A stretch of DNA of 64,000 nucleotides from Paenibacillus apiarius (GCF_017052585.1 NZ_JAFFHZ010000001.1:1426001-1490000); one strand, 5' to 3'. Shown: positions 24,506 through 34,240, counted from the first letter of the stretch. Notes: a model not told the origin generated them from the sequence alone. Program-made: numbers and translations.

Positions 24506-24889
24506 TCACTTCTTCGCCGCCAGCCAATCGGTAAGCGACTTGATCTCATCTTCACTCAGTATGCCTTTGAATGCCGTCATCCCGTTGCCGCCGTTGTGGA
24601 TAATATTCGAAATTTCTTCCGGCGTCCTTTTTGCCCCTACCTTCTGCAAATTGGGTCCTGCCTGTCCGCTTAAATCGGCAGCATGACAAGCGAGGCAATT
24701 CTGCTTGTATACCGCTTCGGCATTTGCAGTAGTCGTGGCTTCTCCTTGCGTCTCTCCTTGCGTTGTTCCTGGCGTTTGACCTTGATTTTCTTTTTGTGCC
24801 TGTTCCTTATCCGTGTTGGTCTTTGATCCGCATGCGGTTAGTCCAAGGAGCAGAACGACTGCCAGCAGCATCATTGTAACTTTCTTCAT
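24506..24889 (-). CDS. Lipoprotein cytochrome c (c551 type)
   Basis: The protein has about 127 residues. A signal peptide ends in the lipobox LTAC, followed by a Gln/Thr-rich linker and a mono-haem domain with CLACH and the probable axial Met in NGMTAFKG. It is an electron carrier on the outer membrane face, similar to Bacillus CccB. Its position before the gluconate-dehydrogenase fragment suggests it once accepted electrons from that enzyme. ATG 24889 has AGAGGTG upstream. Confidence 0.92.
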   Translation of the reverse strand: MKKVTMMLLAVVLLLGLTACGSKTNTDKEQAQKENQGQTPGTTQGETQGEATTTANAEAVYKQNCLACHAADLSGQAGPNLQKVGAKRTPEEISNIIHNGGNGMTAFKGILSEDEIKSLTDWLAAKK

Positions 24890-25096
24890 TATTTGCACCT
24901 CTAATCATCCTAGGAATAGCGTTAGGTTATCCGAAAGAATTGCCGTTCATTCTTGATAAAGAAACAGAAACGCCATTTTAAATTGTGTGCAATTAAATTG
25001 ACCACAAGTAAATAGTGTGATATAAATGAAATAGAAATGAAATAGAAATGAACGACTCCAAAATACATGGAGCATGTGAATGCAAAGGAGAGAATA

Positions 25097-25576
25097 ATGA
25101 TGACAACAGTATATGATTTCTCAGTCAAGACGCCGAGCGGTGACATGAAATCCTTGCGCGACTACGAAGGACAGGTCATTCTGATCGTCAATACGGCAAG
25201 CAAATGCGGCTTTACGCCCCAATTCGCAGAGCTGCAGCAATTGTACGATACCTATAAAGAGCGCGGTTTGGTCATTCTCGGATTTCCATGTGATCAGTTC
25301 AATAAGCAGGAGTTCGACGATATTGGTGAAACAATGGAATTTTGCCAATTGAACTACGGTGTCACCTTCCCGATGTTTGCCAAAGTGGACGTGAAAGGTC
25401 CGGATGCGGAGCCGCTCTTTACGCATTTGATCTCGGAGAAAAAAGGACTGCTCGGCAGCGATGTCAAATGGAACTTCACCAAGTTCCTGATGGACCGTTC
25501 CGGTCAGGTCGTAAAGCGCTATGCGCCTCAGACGAATCCCGCCAAAATGGAAGAGGAAATAATAGCCTTGCTGTAA
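25097..25576 (+). CDS. Glutathione peroxidase-family peroxidase
   Basis: The 159-residue thiol peroxidase has the catalytic set of the family: Cys37 in NTASKCGFTPQ, Gln in GFPCDQFNKQE, and Trp-Asn in VKWNFTKF. Bacterial Cys-type members usually draw electrons from thioredoxin or bacillithiol and remove organic and lipid peroxides. AAAGGAG precedes ATG 25097. The MarR/OhrR gene follows by 24 nt, so the pair is probably one peroxide-responsive operon. Confidence 0.93.
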   Translation: MMTTVYDFSVKTPSGDMKSLRDYEGQVILIVNTASKCGFTPQFAELQQLYDTYKERGLVILGFPCDQFNKQEFDDIGETMEFCQLNYGVTFPMFAKVDVKGPDAEPLFTHLISEKKGLLGSDVKWNFTKFLMDRSGQVVKRYAPQTNPAKMEEEIIALL

Positions 25577-25600
25577 GGCGCAATTAAGGAGCTGCTTACG

Positions 25601-26086
25601 ATGTCAACACAGCATGGAGCTCACGAAGCAAACGATAACGATAACCTGCTGAAGCTGGATAATCAATTATGCTTCGCCGTTTATGCCGCGTCGCGGGAAA
25701 TGACGAAGCTGTACCGTCCGCTGCTGGAGCGGCTGGAAATCACCTATCCGCAATATTTAACTCTGCTGGCGCTATGGGAGCGGGATGGAATGACGGTCAA
25801 GTCGCTGGGCGCCCGCCTGTATCTCGATTCCGGCACATTGACGCCGATGCTGAAACGCATGGAGCAGCAAGGGTTGCTTGAACGCAGGCGCGATCCAGAG
25901 GACGAGCGCAAAGTCGTGATTACGCTCACGGACAAAGGCTGGGCCATGAAGGACGAGGCGAGGTGCATCCCTCAGCAATTGGCAGGGCAGGTGTGCAAGC
26001 TGACCGATGCTCCCGACAAGCTGCTGCAGGAGCTTCATTCCCTTCTGGCGCTGCTGCGGCACGCGAATGAGGGCGCTGATGAATAA
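25601..26086 (+). CDS. OhrR-like MarR-family regulator
   Basis: The 161-residue winged-helix repressor has an N-terminal segment LDNQLCFAVYAASREMTKLY carrying the peroxide-sensing Cys (Cys24; Cys15 in Bacillus OhrR), followed by LTYPQYLTLLALWE-type helices (here LEITYPQYL) and the MarR wing RRDPEDERKVVITLT. The single conserved Cys suggests the one-Cys OhrR subclass, which senses organic hydroperoxides. Its likely target is its own operon with the peroxidase. Confidence 0.9.
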   Translation: MSTQHGAHEANDNDNLLKLDNQLCFAVYAASREMTKLYRPLLERLEITYPQYLTLLALWERDGMTVKSLGARLYLDSGTLTPMLKRMEQQGLLERRRDPEDERKVVITLTDKGWAMKDEARCIPQQLAGQVCKLTDAPDKLLQELHSLLALLRHANEGADE

Positions 26087-26090
26087 GACG

Positions 26091-26118
26091 TTGACTTCCG
26101 GGAATGATGTCATATAAT
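26091..26118 (+). promoter_or_regulatory. Promoter of the serS T-box leader
   Basis: TTGACT (26091-26096) and TATAAT (26113-26118), 16 bp apart, start transcription near 26125. Confidence 0.75.
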
Positions 26119-26124
26119 TAAAGT

Positions 26125-26375
26125 TGTTTATAACGTTTGATCAATCATTGCATGTACAATCCGATATCGTCATTATGCCGATGATGAGCATCCAACTCAG
26201 AGGCGTTCTCGTCAAGGCATCGGCATTCCGATGCTCCTAAGTTAACCGGCACCGCCCGTTACCGCGGAACCAAGAGGATCCATCGCGCCTATGCGCGTGG
26301 ATCAAGTTGGGTGGCACCGCGAGCTTGCGCTCCTCGTCCCAATCGGATGAGGGGCGCTTTCTGTTTATTTACGGA
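26125..26375 (+). ncRNA. T-box riboswitch of serS
   Basis: The leader contains the T-box sequence GGGTGGCACCGCG (about 26309-26322) within the antiterminator. A terminator follows (GCGCTCCTCGTCC / GGATGAGGGGCGC, then TTTCTGTTTATTT). Uncharged tRNA-Ser would stabilise the antiterminator and allow serS transcription. I could not place the specifier codon with certainty. Confidence 0.93.
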
Positions 26376-26404
26376 TATGCGAACGGTAAAGGAGACGAGG
26401 AACG

Positions 26405-27682
26405 ATGTTGGACATCAAATGGATACGAATGAATGCGGATAAGGTGCAGCGGGCGGCCCGGCTCAAAGGGATGGCTTTCAATGTGCAGGAGCTTCTAGCT
26501 TGGGATGCGAAGCGCAGAGACCTGCTGCAGAATACGGAAGCGATGCGGCAGGAGCGCAATAAGGCTTCGGGGCAAATCGCTGCGCATATGCGCGCAGGAG
26601 AAAAGGAGCCAGCCGAACGGTTAAAGGAGCAGGTCCGGCAGTTGAACGAAGAGCTTGGCCGAGCGGAGCAGGAATTGGACGAAGCTGAACGGCAGTACCG
26701 CCATCTCTTGCTGCTCGTGCCGAATCTGCCCGCGGATGATTCACCTGTCGGCGTCTCGGATGCGGACAATATCGAAGTGCGGCGGGTCGGAGCGGCCCGC
26801 GCGTTCGACTTCCCCCTGCTCGATCATGTGGAATTAGGCGAACGGCTCGACCTGTTCGATATCCCCCGCGGCGTGAAGGTAGGCGGCGCACGGAGCTATT
26901 ATTTGAAAAATGCCGGGCTCCTGCTGCATCGCGCCGTGCAGCAATTCGCGATCGACATGCTGACGGATCGCGGCTTCACCATCATGGATGTGCCGCTCAT
27001 GGTGCGCCGGGACGCCCTCATCGGCACGGGCTTCTTCCCGCTCGGTGAAGACCAATGTTACGCCATCCCGGAGGAGCAGCTATGGCTTGTCGGCACTTCG
27101 GAGGTAAGCCTTGTCTCTTATTATGGCGACGAGATCGTCGATATGAGCAAGCCGATACGGCTCGCTGGCGCGTCGCCCTGCTTCCGGCGCGAGGTCGGCT
27201 CGGCCGGGCGGGACGTGCGCGGCTTATACCGCGTGCATCAATTCGCCAAGGTGGAGCAGGTCATTCTCGCGCCGAACGATGCTGCGGTGTCGAACCGTCT
27301 GTTGGAAGAGATGGTCGGCCATGCCGAGAGCATCCTGGAGGCGCTGGAGCTGCCTTACCGCGTCGTGGCGGTCTGCACGGGCGACATGTCGCAGAAGACG
27401 TTCAAGCAGTACGACATCGAGACATGGATGCCTAGCCGCGGGGCTTATGGCGAGACTCACTCGGCGTCGAACCTGCACGACTTCCAGGCGCGGCGCATGA
27501 ACATCCGCTACCGCGACGCGGAGGGCCAGCTGCAATATTGCCACACCTTGAACAATACGGCGGTCGCTACACCGCGCATCCTCATTCCGCTGCTGGAGAA
27601 CCATCAGCAGGCGGATGGCTCGATCCGCATTCCCGAGGCGCTTCGCCCTTATATGCGCGGCTTGGCAGAGATCCGGCCGTAA
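26405..27682 (+). CDS. serS: Seryl-tRNA synthetase
   Basis: This 425-residue class II synthetase charges tRNA-Ser with serine. The N-terminal 100 residues form the charged coiled-coil arm that binds the long variable arm of the tRNA. The core has class II motif 2 (PCFRREVGSAGRDVRGLYRVHQF) and motif 3 (TNNTAVATPRILIPLLEN, read here as NNTAVATPR). The length is normal and regulation is by the T-box upstream. ATG 26405 has GGAGACGAGG upstream. Confidence 0.96.
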   Translation: MLDIKWIRMNADKVQRAARLKGMAFNVQELLAWDAKRRDLLQNTEAMRQERNKASGQIAAHMRAGEKEPAERLKEQVRQLNEELGRAEQELDEAERQYRHLLLLVPNLPADDSPVGVSDADNIEVRRVGAARAFDFPLLDHVELGERLDLFDIPRGVKVGGARSYYLKNAGLLLHRAVQQFAIDMLTDRGFTIMDVPLMVRRDALIGTGFFPLGEDQCYAIPEEQLWLVGTSEVSLVSYYGDEIVDMSKPIRLAGASPCFRREVGSAGRDVRGLYRVHQFAKVEQVILAPNDAAVSNRLLEEMVGHAESILEALELPYRVVAVCTGDMSQKTFKQYDIETWMPSRGAYGETHSASNLHDFQARRMNIRYRDAEGQLQYCHTLNNTAVATPRILIPLLENHQQADGSIRIPEALRPYMRGLAEIRP

Positions 27683-27707
27683 GAGACGCTATATACGGCA
27701 ACATGAC

Positions 27708-27761
27708 AGATGCCCGCCCGCTACCCTGTCCTCATCTGACAAGGGTAGCGGGCGGGCATCT
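27708..27761 (+). other. Long perfect hairpin without a T-tract
   Basis: Two 20-nt arms (27708-27727 and 27742-27761; core GCCCGCCCGCTACCC / GGGTAGCGGGCGGGC) are perfectly complementary around a 14-nt loop. No run of T follows on either strand. It lies just after serS and may act as a terminator, RNA-stability element or small insertion. Confidence 0.6.
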
Positions 27762-27908
27762 GGTTAATAGCCGAATGTCGCCTAATCGGAGACGAGTTCC
27801 TATGTGTTATTGGAAAATGGACAGTTGAAGGTTCCATTTGAGCGGCCAACCGGCATTTTAACTGGATGAAATGTGCATCCATCCTTAGGCACGCACCGCT
27901 TCCGGCCG

Positions 27909-28415
27909 TCAGTATCCGGAACGCTTGTTGCGTCTGCCGATCGCGCCCGCCAGGAGGAAGCCTGTGACGACGAGCAGAATGCCGATGCTGTCAACGCCGA
28001 CATCGATGGCGTGACCCGTCCGGCCGGGGACAAAGCTCTGGTGCCACTCGTCCGACATCGCATAGAGCAAGGTGAACAACGCCCCGAGCACGATAGCGCC
28101 TGCCCGTTTCAGATACAGCGCCAAACCTAATTGAATCGCTAAAAAAGCAAGAATCGCATACTCTGTAACATGGGCCGCCTTACGGATGAAAAATTCCACA
28201 AAATCATAGGGTTTCGTCCAGGTGACAAGCCCGCCGTCATAATAGAACTCGACCTGCGGAAGCCAACGCGCCACCATATCCATTGGCAGCCATGCCGCTA
28301 GCGTAGGCCGGAGATCCTGATGCGTGTAGGGCTCCGACGATTTATAGAAAATAACCCCCATCCAGAGCAGCGTCAACACGAACCACCAAATGGCCCGTTT
28401 ATTGCGCAAATTCAT
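27909..28415 (-). CDS. VanZ-family membrane protein
   Basis: The protein has 168 residues and four or five membrane segments. The VanZ signature is present: FIRKAAHVTEYAILAFL and YAMSDEWHQSFVPGRTGHA followed by IDVGVDSIG. VanZ-like proteins confer low-level teicoplanin or lipoglycopeptide tolerance in some hosts, but most chromosomal copies have unknown roles. It lies 16 nt after the stalk-domain gene, probably co-transcribed. Confidence 0.88.
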   Translation of the reverse strand: MNLRNKRAIWWFVLTLLWMGVIFYKSSEPYTHQDLRPTLAAWLPMDMVARWLPQVEFYYDGGLVTWTKPYDFVEFFIRKAAHVTEYAILAFLAIQLGLALYLKRAGAIVLGALFTLLYAMSDEWHQSFVPGRTGHAIDVGVDSIGILLVVTGFLLAGAIGRRNKRSGY

Positions 28416-28431
28416 TATTTGCAGACCTCCC

Positions 28432-29394
28432 TCATGCCTTGCCGTCTGGCTGTTCTCCGTCTGTTCTTTTCTCGCCAGGTATCGCTATAATCGCATCCGC
28501 ATGAGAGCGCAGCGATTTCGTCACTTCGAACTTGCCCAGCTGCGCAGTGGTGCCATCCACGCCGACTTTGCCGTAGGTGACAACATCCTGAACCGGGAAC
28601 GAATGGTTGAAGTAGACCGCCTTCTCTTCTTGTTCCGGCTTATTGCCAATCTCTTCGATGAATTTATCGGAGGCAGTGCCCCTGCGTCCTTGCCACATCA
28701 CTTCGGCCAAGCCGTCGCCATTGATAACGACATAGCTCATGATGTCTTTGACGCTGTAATAATAGCGCAGCGCCTCCCCTTCAGGGAACTGAATGCTAAC
28801 CGCAAATCCTTCCGCGCGCGGCAGCAGCTCCCGGTTCGGATGTACGGTTGGCAGACGAAGTGCTTCCTTGCGCGCATCCTCCAAGCTTCCGGTTCGAATG
28901 ACCTCATCCCGCTTTACACGTTCCGGCGTGCGGATGACGGCCGTCTTCTTCGCCTCGTTCCATACCACTTTGCCTCCCAAGGCTTCGCTGATGAAACGCA
29001 GCGGCACATACGTGTGGCCATCGATAAGGCGCACCGGCGCGTCCAAGTTTACTTGTTTCCCGTTAACCAAAGCGTGCGCTTCGTTAGCCACCAGCTTGAC
29101 CGTCCTCGTTTTGTCGGGAGGATACACCCATACCGTCTTGCTCTTCGCATCCCAATTATACGTGATATCCTGTTTATCTTTTTTGTCCTGCTCGTCAAAG
29201 TAGCTGTAATCGTCGAATGCAAAGAGAGGAACCATAATGTGGTTTTCTTCCCATTTCCATTCCGAAATATCGAACCCGTTCAAGTACACCTTCATATCGC
29301 TCTTCGACGGGGCCGCTTGCGCTGAGTGTGCCGCTGTTCCGGCGAATCCGAGCCACAAGGACAGACAAAGCGCGGCGGCTAGCCATTTTCTCAT
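28432..29394 (-). CDS. Secreted stalk-domain protein (copper amine oxidase N-like domain)
   Basis: The 320-residue protein has a cleavable signal peptide (ALCLSLWLGFAGTAAHSAQA). A copper amine oxidase N-like stalk domain near residues 95-165 contains HALVNGKQVNLDAPVRLIDG and TYVPLRFISEALGG. The remaining C-terminal region is unassigned. The stalk domain is a structural envelope module in Paenibacillus and does not imply oxidase activity. It is preceded by an unusual leader (29533-29690). Confidence 0.82.
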   Translation of the reverse strand: MRKWLAAALCLSLWLGFAGTAAHSAQAAPSKSDMKVYLNGFDISEWKWEENHIMVPLFAFDDYSYFDEQDKKDKQDITYNWDAKSKTVWVYPPDKTRTVKLVANEAHALVNGKQVNLDAPVRLIDGHTYVPLRFISEALGGKVVWNEAKKTAVIRTPERVKRDEVIRTGSLEDARKEALRLPTVHPNRELLPRAEGFAVSIQFPEGEALRYYYSVKDIMSYVVINGDGLAEVMWQGRRGTASDKFIEEIGNKPEQEEKAVYFNHSFPVQDVVTYGKVGVDGTTAQLGKFEVTKSLRSHADAIIAIPGEKRTDGEQPDGKA

Positions 29395-29532
29395 CTCACT
29401 TCTGCTCCTCTCTTACGTGGATATCCATTTGTCTTGAAGCTTCTTATTCTCTTCTTTAAATGCTTCTCTCTTTTATAGACCGAACCCTTCTTGCAAATGT
29501 TGCAAATTTCGACGCATTCCGTCCCAAGCGTA

Positions 29533-29690
29533 AAAAACATCCCCCGCAGCGATGAATATCGCCCGAGGGATGCTCCACAGGTCTGACGTTATGGGATAAT
29601 CGAAGCGATAAATGAGCCATGGGAAAGTAAGATTGCAATAAAACCCCATTGGGGTGTTCCACAGGTGCCCCTCCTTTCTGCAAGAAACAG
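29533..29690 (-). promoter_or_regulatory. Leader with two ACCTGTGGA-plus-hairpin units
   Basis: On the minus strand, AAAGGAGGGGC is followed by ACCTGTGGAA and a hairpin ACCCC-AAT-GGGGT with TTTATT. About 60 nt later ACCTGTGGAG is followed by a strong terminator (CATCCC...GGGATG stem, then TTTTTT, ending near 29533). An AT-rich promoter-like stretch lies upstream (29690-29740). Both units precede the stalk-protein gene. It may be a repeated attenuator or a small RNA; no known riboswitch class is recognised. Confidence 0.45.
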
Positions 29691-29822
29691 TAAATAATAA
29701 ATTATTATCTTAATAAAACATTTTCAATGGTTTTTTTGCAAAACGAGAAAAATAAAAGCCCCGTAACGGCCGCGGCACATTACGAGACTTCGCAAAACTA
29801 TGCATAAACTTCATGTGACGTA

Positions 29823-32252
29823 TTAGAGCTTCACCCGCTGCAGCCGCAGCGCATTCAGCACGACAGACACCGAGCTGAGCGCCATCGCCGCGCCCGCAAT
29901 CCATGGAGCCAGCAAGCCGAGCGCCGCGATTGGGATGCCGATCGAATTGTAGGCAAGCGCCCAGAATAAGTTCTGGCGAATGTTGCTCATCGTCTTGCGG
30001 CTCATATAAATCGCATCCGGGATGCTGTTCAGGTCGCCGCGCATCAGCGTCACATCAGCCGCTTCCATCGCGACGTCGGTTCCGGTGCCGATGGCCATTC
30101 CGATATCCGCCATCGCCAGCGCCGGCGCGTCATTGATGCCATCGCCGACCATCGCAACTTTCTTGCCTCGCGCCTGCAGCTTCTTCACCTCTGCCGCCTT
30201 GCCTTCCGGCAGCACTTCGGCCAATACATGCTCGATGCCGGCTTGGGCCGCAATTGCCTGAGCCGTGCGTTCATTGTCCCCGGTAATCATGATGACTTCG
30301 ATGCCCATTTGCTTCAAGCGCGCAACTGCCGTTTTCGAAGTATTCTTAATCGTATCGGCAACGGCGACGATGCCCTCATATTGGCGATCGACCGCGATCA
30401 GCATGGCCGTCTTGCCGTCTTGCTCGAGTCTGGCCATGCGTTCGAACGCATGCTGGGCCTGCACATCATATTTGCCCATCAGCTTGCGTGTACCGGCAAG
30501 CACCTCCTTGCCTTCCACGACAGCGCGGATTCCATACCCCGGTATCGCTTCAAATTCATCCGCTGCCGTCAGGGCGATTCCTTGCGCTATAATTCCGTTC
30601 ACAATCGCTTCGGCCAGCGGATGCTCGGAATCTTTCTCGGCAGACCCGACCAAGCGCAGAAATGCTGCTTCATCGATGCCCTCAGCAACGACATCCGTCA
30701 ATTCCGGCTTGCCCTTCGTAATCGTGCCCGTCTTGTCGAGTATGATGGCTTCGATTTTGTGCGTCGATTCGAGATGTTCGCCGCCCTTGAACAAAATGCC
30801 CAACTCGGCAGCGCGGCCCGATCCGGCCATAATCGAAGTCGGCGTAGCCAAGCCGAGGGCGCACGGACATGCGATGACCAGAACGGCAATCGAGATTTCA
30901 AGCGCACCCGCGAAGTTGCCCGGATCTACCGCGAAATACCATACGAAGAATGACACGATCGCGATGCCGACCACAATCGGAACGAAGATGCCGGAGATGA
31001 CGTCGGCAACCCGTTGAATCGGGGCTTTCGAGCCTTGCGCTTCCTCCACGACTTTGATGATTTGCGCCAAGGCGGTGTCTCTGCCGACCTTGGTCGCGCG
31101 AATTTTCAATCTGCCGTTTTTGTTAATCGTTGCGCCGATGACAGGGTCCCCGGCATTTTTATCGACGGGAATGCTTTCTCCCGTCAACATCGATTCGTCG
31201 ACGGACGATGTGCCTTCCAGCACCTCTCCATCCACCGGGATTTTTTCGCCCGGCTTCACCAGCACGACATCTCCGGCAAGGACTTCCTCCACCGGAATGG
31301 TCAGCTCCTGTCCGTCGCGGACGACGAGAGCCGTCTTGGCCTGCAATCCCATCAGCTTCTTAATCGCCTCGGAGGTGCGGCCTTTAGCAAGCGATTCGAA
31401 CAGTTTACCCAGAATGACAAGTGTAATGAGCACGGCGCTTGTCTCGTAATACATCTCTGGACCATGATGCCCGTTGGCGCCTTGCAGGGCCCATTGGACG
31501 GTCAAATAGAGGCTGTAAAAATAAGCAGCAGACGTTCCCAGCGCAACCAACACGTCCATGTTGGCGCTCTTGTTGCTGAGCGCCTTGTATGCGCCGACAT
31601 AAAATTGCTTCCCGATATAGAATTGTACCGGCGTGGCCAACGCCAGCTGGAACCACGGATTCATGAACAATTCAGGCAGCCATATCCATGACGTGAAGGA
31701 AAAGTGGCTGACCATCGCCCACAGAAGCGGGAAGGACAGAATGGCAGATGCAATCAGCTTGCGCTTTTGGCGTGTCACTTCCCGCTTGCGGCGCTCCGCC
31801 GGATCCCCCTGCTCCCGCTTCGGCACGGCCGTATAACCGAGCTTCTCCACCCGCTCTTGCATATCTTGAACCGACAAGTCCGCCGGATTGTATTCCACAT
31901 GAGCCGTTTCCATTGCAAAATTGACAGTGGCTGAAGCTACGCCCGGGATTTTGTTGAGCGTCTTCTCGATTCGAGTTGCGCAGGCCGCACAAGTCATCCC
32001 GCCAAGCTGGAAGTCGACTGTATCCTTCACGGTGCCGTAGCCCAGCTTCTGAATCGCTTCCTCCATCCTCCCCGTGCCGGTCTTGTCTGGATCATACGTG
32101 ACGGTCGCACGTTCCATGGCGAAGTTCACATTCGCTTCCGCAACACCCTCGAGTTTGCTTAGCCCTTTCTCAATCCGATTTGCGCAAGCGGCACAGGTCA
32201 TGCCTGAAATTTGTAAAGAGGTTTGCTTTGTCGCCTTACCCGTTGCGTCCAT
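29823..32252 (-). CDS. copA: Copper-exporting P1B-type ATPase
   Basis: The 809-residue pump has two N-terminal heavy-metal-binding domains, each with GMTCAAC (Cys20/23 and Cys88/91). The transport-site motif is [12 protein letters not shown], the phosphorylation site [11 protein letters not shown], followed by SEHPLAEA and the hinge [10 protein letters not shown]. The C-terminal [10 protein letters not shown] and [12 protein letters not shown] complete the Cu(I) site typical of CopA. It exports Cu(I) and receives it from CopZ, encoded about 70 nt upstream in the same operon. Confidence 0.97.
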   Translation of the reverse strand: MDATGKATKQTSLQISGMTCAACANRIEKGLSKLEGVAEANVNFAMERATVTYDPDKTGTGRMEEAIQKLGYGTVKDTVDFQLGGMTCAACATRIEKTLNKIPGVASATVNFAMETAHVEYNPADLSVQDMQERVEKLGYTAVPKREQGDPAERRKREVTRQKRKLIASAILSFPLLWAMVSHFSFTSWIWLPELFMNPWFQLALATPVQFYIGKQFYVGAYKALSNKSANMDVLVALGTSAAYFYSLYLTVQWALQGANGHHGPEMYYETSAVLITLVILGKLFESLAKGRTSEAIKKLMGLQAKTALVVRDGQELTIPVEEVLAGDVVLVKPGEKIPVDGEVLEGTSSVDESMLTGESIPVDKNAGDPVIGATINKNGRLKIRATKVGRDTALAQIIKVVEEAQGSKAPIQRVADVISGIFVPIVVGIAIVSFFVWYFAVDPGNFAGALEISIAVLVIACPCALGLATPTSIMAGSGRAAELGILFKGGEHLESTHKIEAIILDKTGTITKGKPELTDVVAEGIDEAAFLRLVGSAEKDSEHPLAEAIVNGIIAQGIALTAADEFEAIPGYGIRAVVEGKEVLAGTRKLMGKYDVQAQHAFERMARLEQDGKTAMLIAVDRQYEGIVAVADTIKNTSKTAVARLKQMGIEVIMITGDNERTAQAIAAQAGIEHVLAEVLPEGKAAEVKKLQARGKKVAMVGDGINDAPALAMADIGMAIGTGTDVAMEAADVTLMRGDLNSIPDAIYMSRKTMSNIRQNLFWALAYNSIGIPIAALGLLAPWIAGAAMALSSVSVVLNALRLQRVKL

Positions 32253-32323
32253 ATCCTAACACCTCACCTGCTTCTTAGCATCGTTATGAGAAGAAAGCCG
32301 CCCTTGCGTCGGACGGCTTGTCA

Positions 32324-32524
32324 TTACACGATGTCGTAGCCTTGATCTTCAATTGCTTCCTTAATTGCATCCAGCGTCAGTTGGTTCTCATCGTACTCCA
32401 CCATTACTTTGCCTGCGGCCAAATCGACTTTACCGCTCGCACCCAATTCTTTCATCGCATTTTCAATGGAGCTTACGCAGTGGTTGCAGCTCATTCCTTC
32501 TACGTTCAATGTCACAGTTTGCAT
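32324..32524 (-). CDS. copZ: Copper chaperone CopZ
   Basis: The 66-residue ferredoxin-like heavy-metal-associated domain binds Cu(I) through GMSCNHC (Cys13 and Cys16) and delivers it to CopA. The start is the ATG with AAGGAGAG upstream; the open frame extends 29 codons further 5', but that part has no family resemblance. First gene of the copZ-copA operon. Confidence 0.95.
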   Translation of the reverse strand: MQTVTLNVEGMSCNHCVSSIENAMKELGASGKVDLAAGKVMVEYDENQLTLDAIKEAIEDQGYDIV

Positions 32525-32685
32525 CTTAATTCGCTCTCCTTTATTTATCATTTCATAACATGGTTCATTCTCATCGTTACGTGCGGTGTGCATTCTTCTA
32601 GTGTGCCGCATTCACGACCGACGAAACACGCGGCGGTCCCGTTCTGGAATATCGCGTCCGGAAGAAGTTCACCTCCTTGTTTTTT

Positions 32686-32714
32686 AGTATACCCCTCTAC
32701 CCTATATTAGTCAA
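32686..32714 (-). promoter_or_regulatory. copZA promoter with probable CsoR operator
   Basis: On the minus strand TTGACT and TATACT are 17 bp apart. The spacer contains ATAGGGTAGAGGGGTAT, a G-tract pseudo-palindrome of the kind bound by CsoR (GTA-rich ends around G/C runs). CsoR is encoded just upstream, and Cu(I) would release it. Confidence 0.65.
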
Positions 32715-32787
32715 CACTTTAATACCATAGGACCCCATCCTATCTTGCATGTGCGAGACAAAAGGGATTCATACGAATCCCCCAACT

Positions 32788-33111
32788 TCATTTCATCAAT
32801 TTATTCATCGTCGTCAATATTTCATCAATTACTTCGTGATCGCCTTCTTGGATGCGCTCGATGACGCAGCTCTTCATATGATGCTCCAGCAACAGCTTAC
32901 CGACGCCGTTCAAGGCCGCTTGAATCGATGAGATCTGATTCAACACATCGTCGCAATACGTATCCTTCTCAATCAAGCCCTTGACGCCGCGTATTTGCCC
33001 CTCGATTCGATTGAGACGGGTAATTAAATTCTTCTTCGTCTTCTCGGAGTGGTGGCTCTTGCGATCATTCGAGACTGCACAACAGTCAAGTTCTTGGTTA
33101 TTCTCGTCCAT
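32788..33111 (-). CDS. csoR: Copper-sensing repressor CsoR
   Basis: This 107-residue all-helical repressor has the family Cu(I) ligands Cys53 (DTYCDDVLNQ), His78 and Cys82 (HHMKSCV), and the helix NLITRLNRIEGQIRGVKGLI. It binds apo to copper-resistance promoters. ATG 33111 has AGGAGGAG upstream; the longer open frame is not supported. It is encoded separately upstream of copZ, with the copZA promoter between them. Confidence 0.95.
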   Translation of the reverse strand: MDENNQELDCCAVSNDRKSHHSEKTKKNLITRLNRIEGQIRGVKGLIEKDTYCDDVLNQISSIQAALNGVGKLLLEHHMKSCVIERIQEGDHEVIDEILTTMNKLMK

Positions 33112-33383
33112 ACAATCTCCTCCTAGAGGTTTGTTCTTAAAGATTCCCGTTCCAAAGGCTCCTCTTTTGAACAAGCACATCTATATATGAATCACAGTGT
33201 AGCATAGTCCCCCCACCTATGCAAAGCGGTTGTTCGGCGGACACGGAGCCAAATAAATGGCGAACATGCTCAAACCGTGCGCAAGCGCGCCTGCTCATGG
33301 AAAAGCAAATCCAACAAAAAAAAGCCCTGCGCTCCCATTCGGAAATGAAGACCTGAATGTTCCCTTCACTTGGAACCATGCTG

Positions 33384-34058
33384 TTATGCCATCGCTCTCT
33401 TGAGGCGGCACTTCATCATCCATCTGCGCTCGTGACGCTTCTTATAGCGCGGCAGCGCTTGGTAGATCTGAACCGCCTCATCCCAGGCGCGCTTCGCTTC
33501 CTCTTTCTTCCCGATCTGCGCGTATAACATTCCGAGGCGATAATAGGCTTCGCAGGACGAGGATTGGATATGGCGGAACGATTGCAGCGCTTCAATCGCT
33601 TTATTCTTATCCGACTGTGAGTGCATGGCGGCCAGGCGCAAATAAGGCTCCCCGTATTTCACGCGCGGATTGATGTCCAACGCTGTTCGAATCGCTTCTT
33701 CTCCCCTTGCGGTGTCGCCGGTATGAATATAACTGGTGCCGAGGTCGTCCCAGTATTCAGCCGAATGGTCCATCGACTCCTGCAGCGGTTCCAGCAGGCT
33801 GCGGGCTTCACGGTAGCGCTTCCGCTCCATGAGCAGCCGCGCCATGTCTTGCTTGGCGGAGACGTCATGAGGATTCGTGTTCAGTTGCTGCCTCAGCTTC
33901 GAAATACGGTTCATTCTTTGCAACGGCTTAACCATGCTCGGTGACAGACCAATAAATTGCCGATCAATAATATAGACGATGAGAAGCAAAACGATAATGG
34001 CCAAAAACGGATTGCCAAACAGCCAATACAGCATGCCGAACCCAATTATCTTACTCAT
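33384..34058 (-). CDS. Membrane-anchored TPR protein
   Basis: The protein has about 224 residues. An N-terminal membrane segment (YWLFGNPFLAIIVLLLIVYI) is followed by tetratricopeptide-like helical repeats (for example YREARSLLEPLQESMDHSAE, YWDDLGTSYIHTGDTARGEE, YYRLGMLYAQIGKKEEAKRA). TPR units mediate protein contacts; the partner is unknown. No strong ribosome site is seen, so GTG 34070 or ATG 34058 are both possible. It ends with a basic tail. Confidence 0.75.
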   Translation of the reverse strand: MSKIIGFGMLYWLFGNPFLAIIVLLLIVYIIDRQFIGLSPSMVKPLQRMNRISKLRQQLNTNPHDVSAKQDMARLLMERKRYREARSLLEPLQESMDHSAEYWDDLGTSYIHTGDTARGEEAIRTALDINPRVKYGEPYLRLAAMHSQSDKNKAIEALQSFRHIQSSSCEAYYRLGMLYAQIGKKEEAKRAWDEAVQIYQALPRYKKRHERRWMMKCRLKRAMA

Positions 34059-34240
34059 GGCAACGTTCACATCCCCATCAAAGTTGAATCCATCATACCA
34101 TATTTTTGCTATTCCTGTGAATTCGGCGGTTATGGCGCGCCATCCCGTCTATGACCGCAGCGCTTGCAAACCAGCAAGCATTTCGATAATGTAGACAAGA
34201 CCGTTATCATTTCACCTCATCGCAGAAGGAGACATACACA

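Noticed and set aside
27708-27761. Interpretation of the long hairpin as a normal intrinsic terminator
   Set aside because: No T-run follows on either strand, so it is listed as an unexplained hairpin instead.
28390-29325. 311-codon plus-strand frame opposite the stalk-domain gene
   Set aside because: It shows no recognisable motifs, while the minus-strand frame has a signal peptide and a stalk domain.
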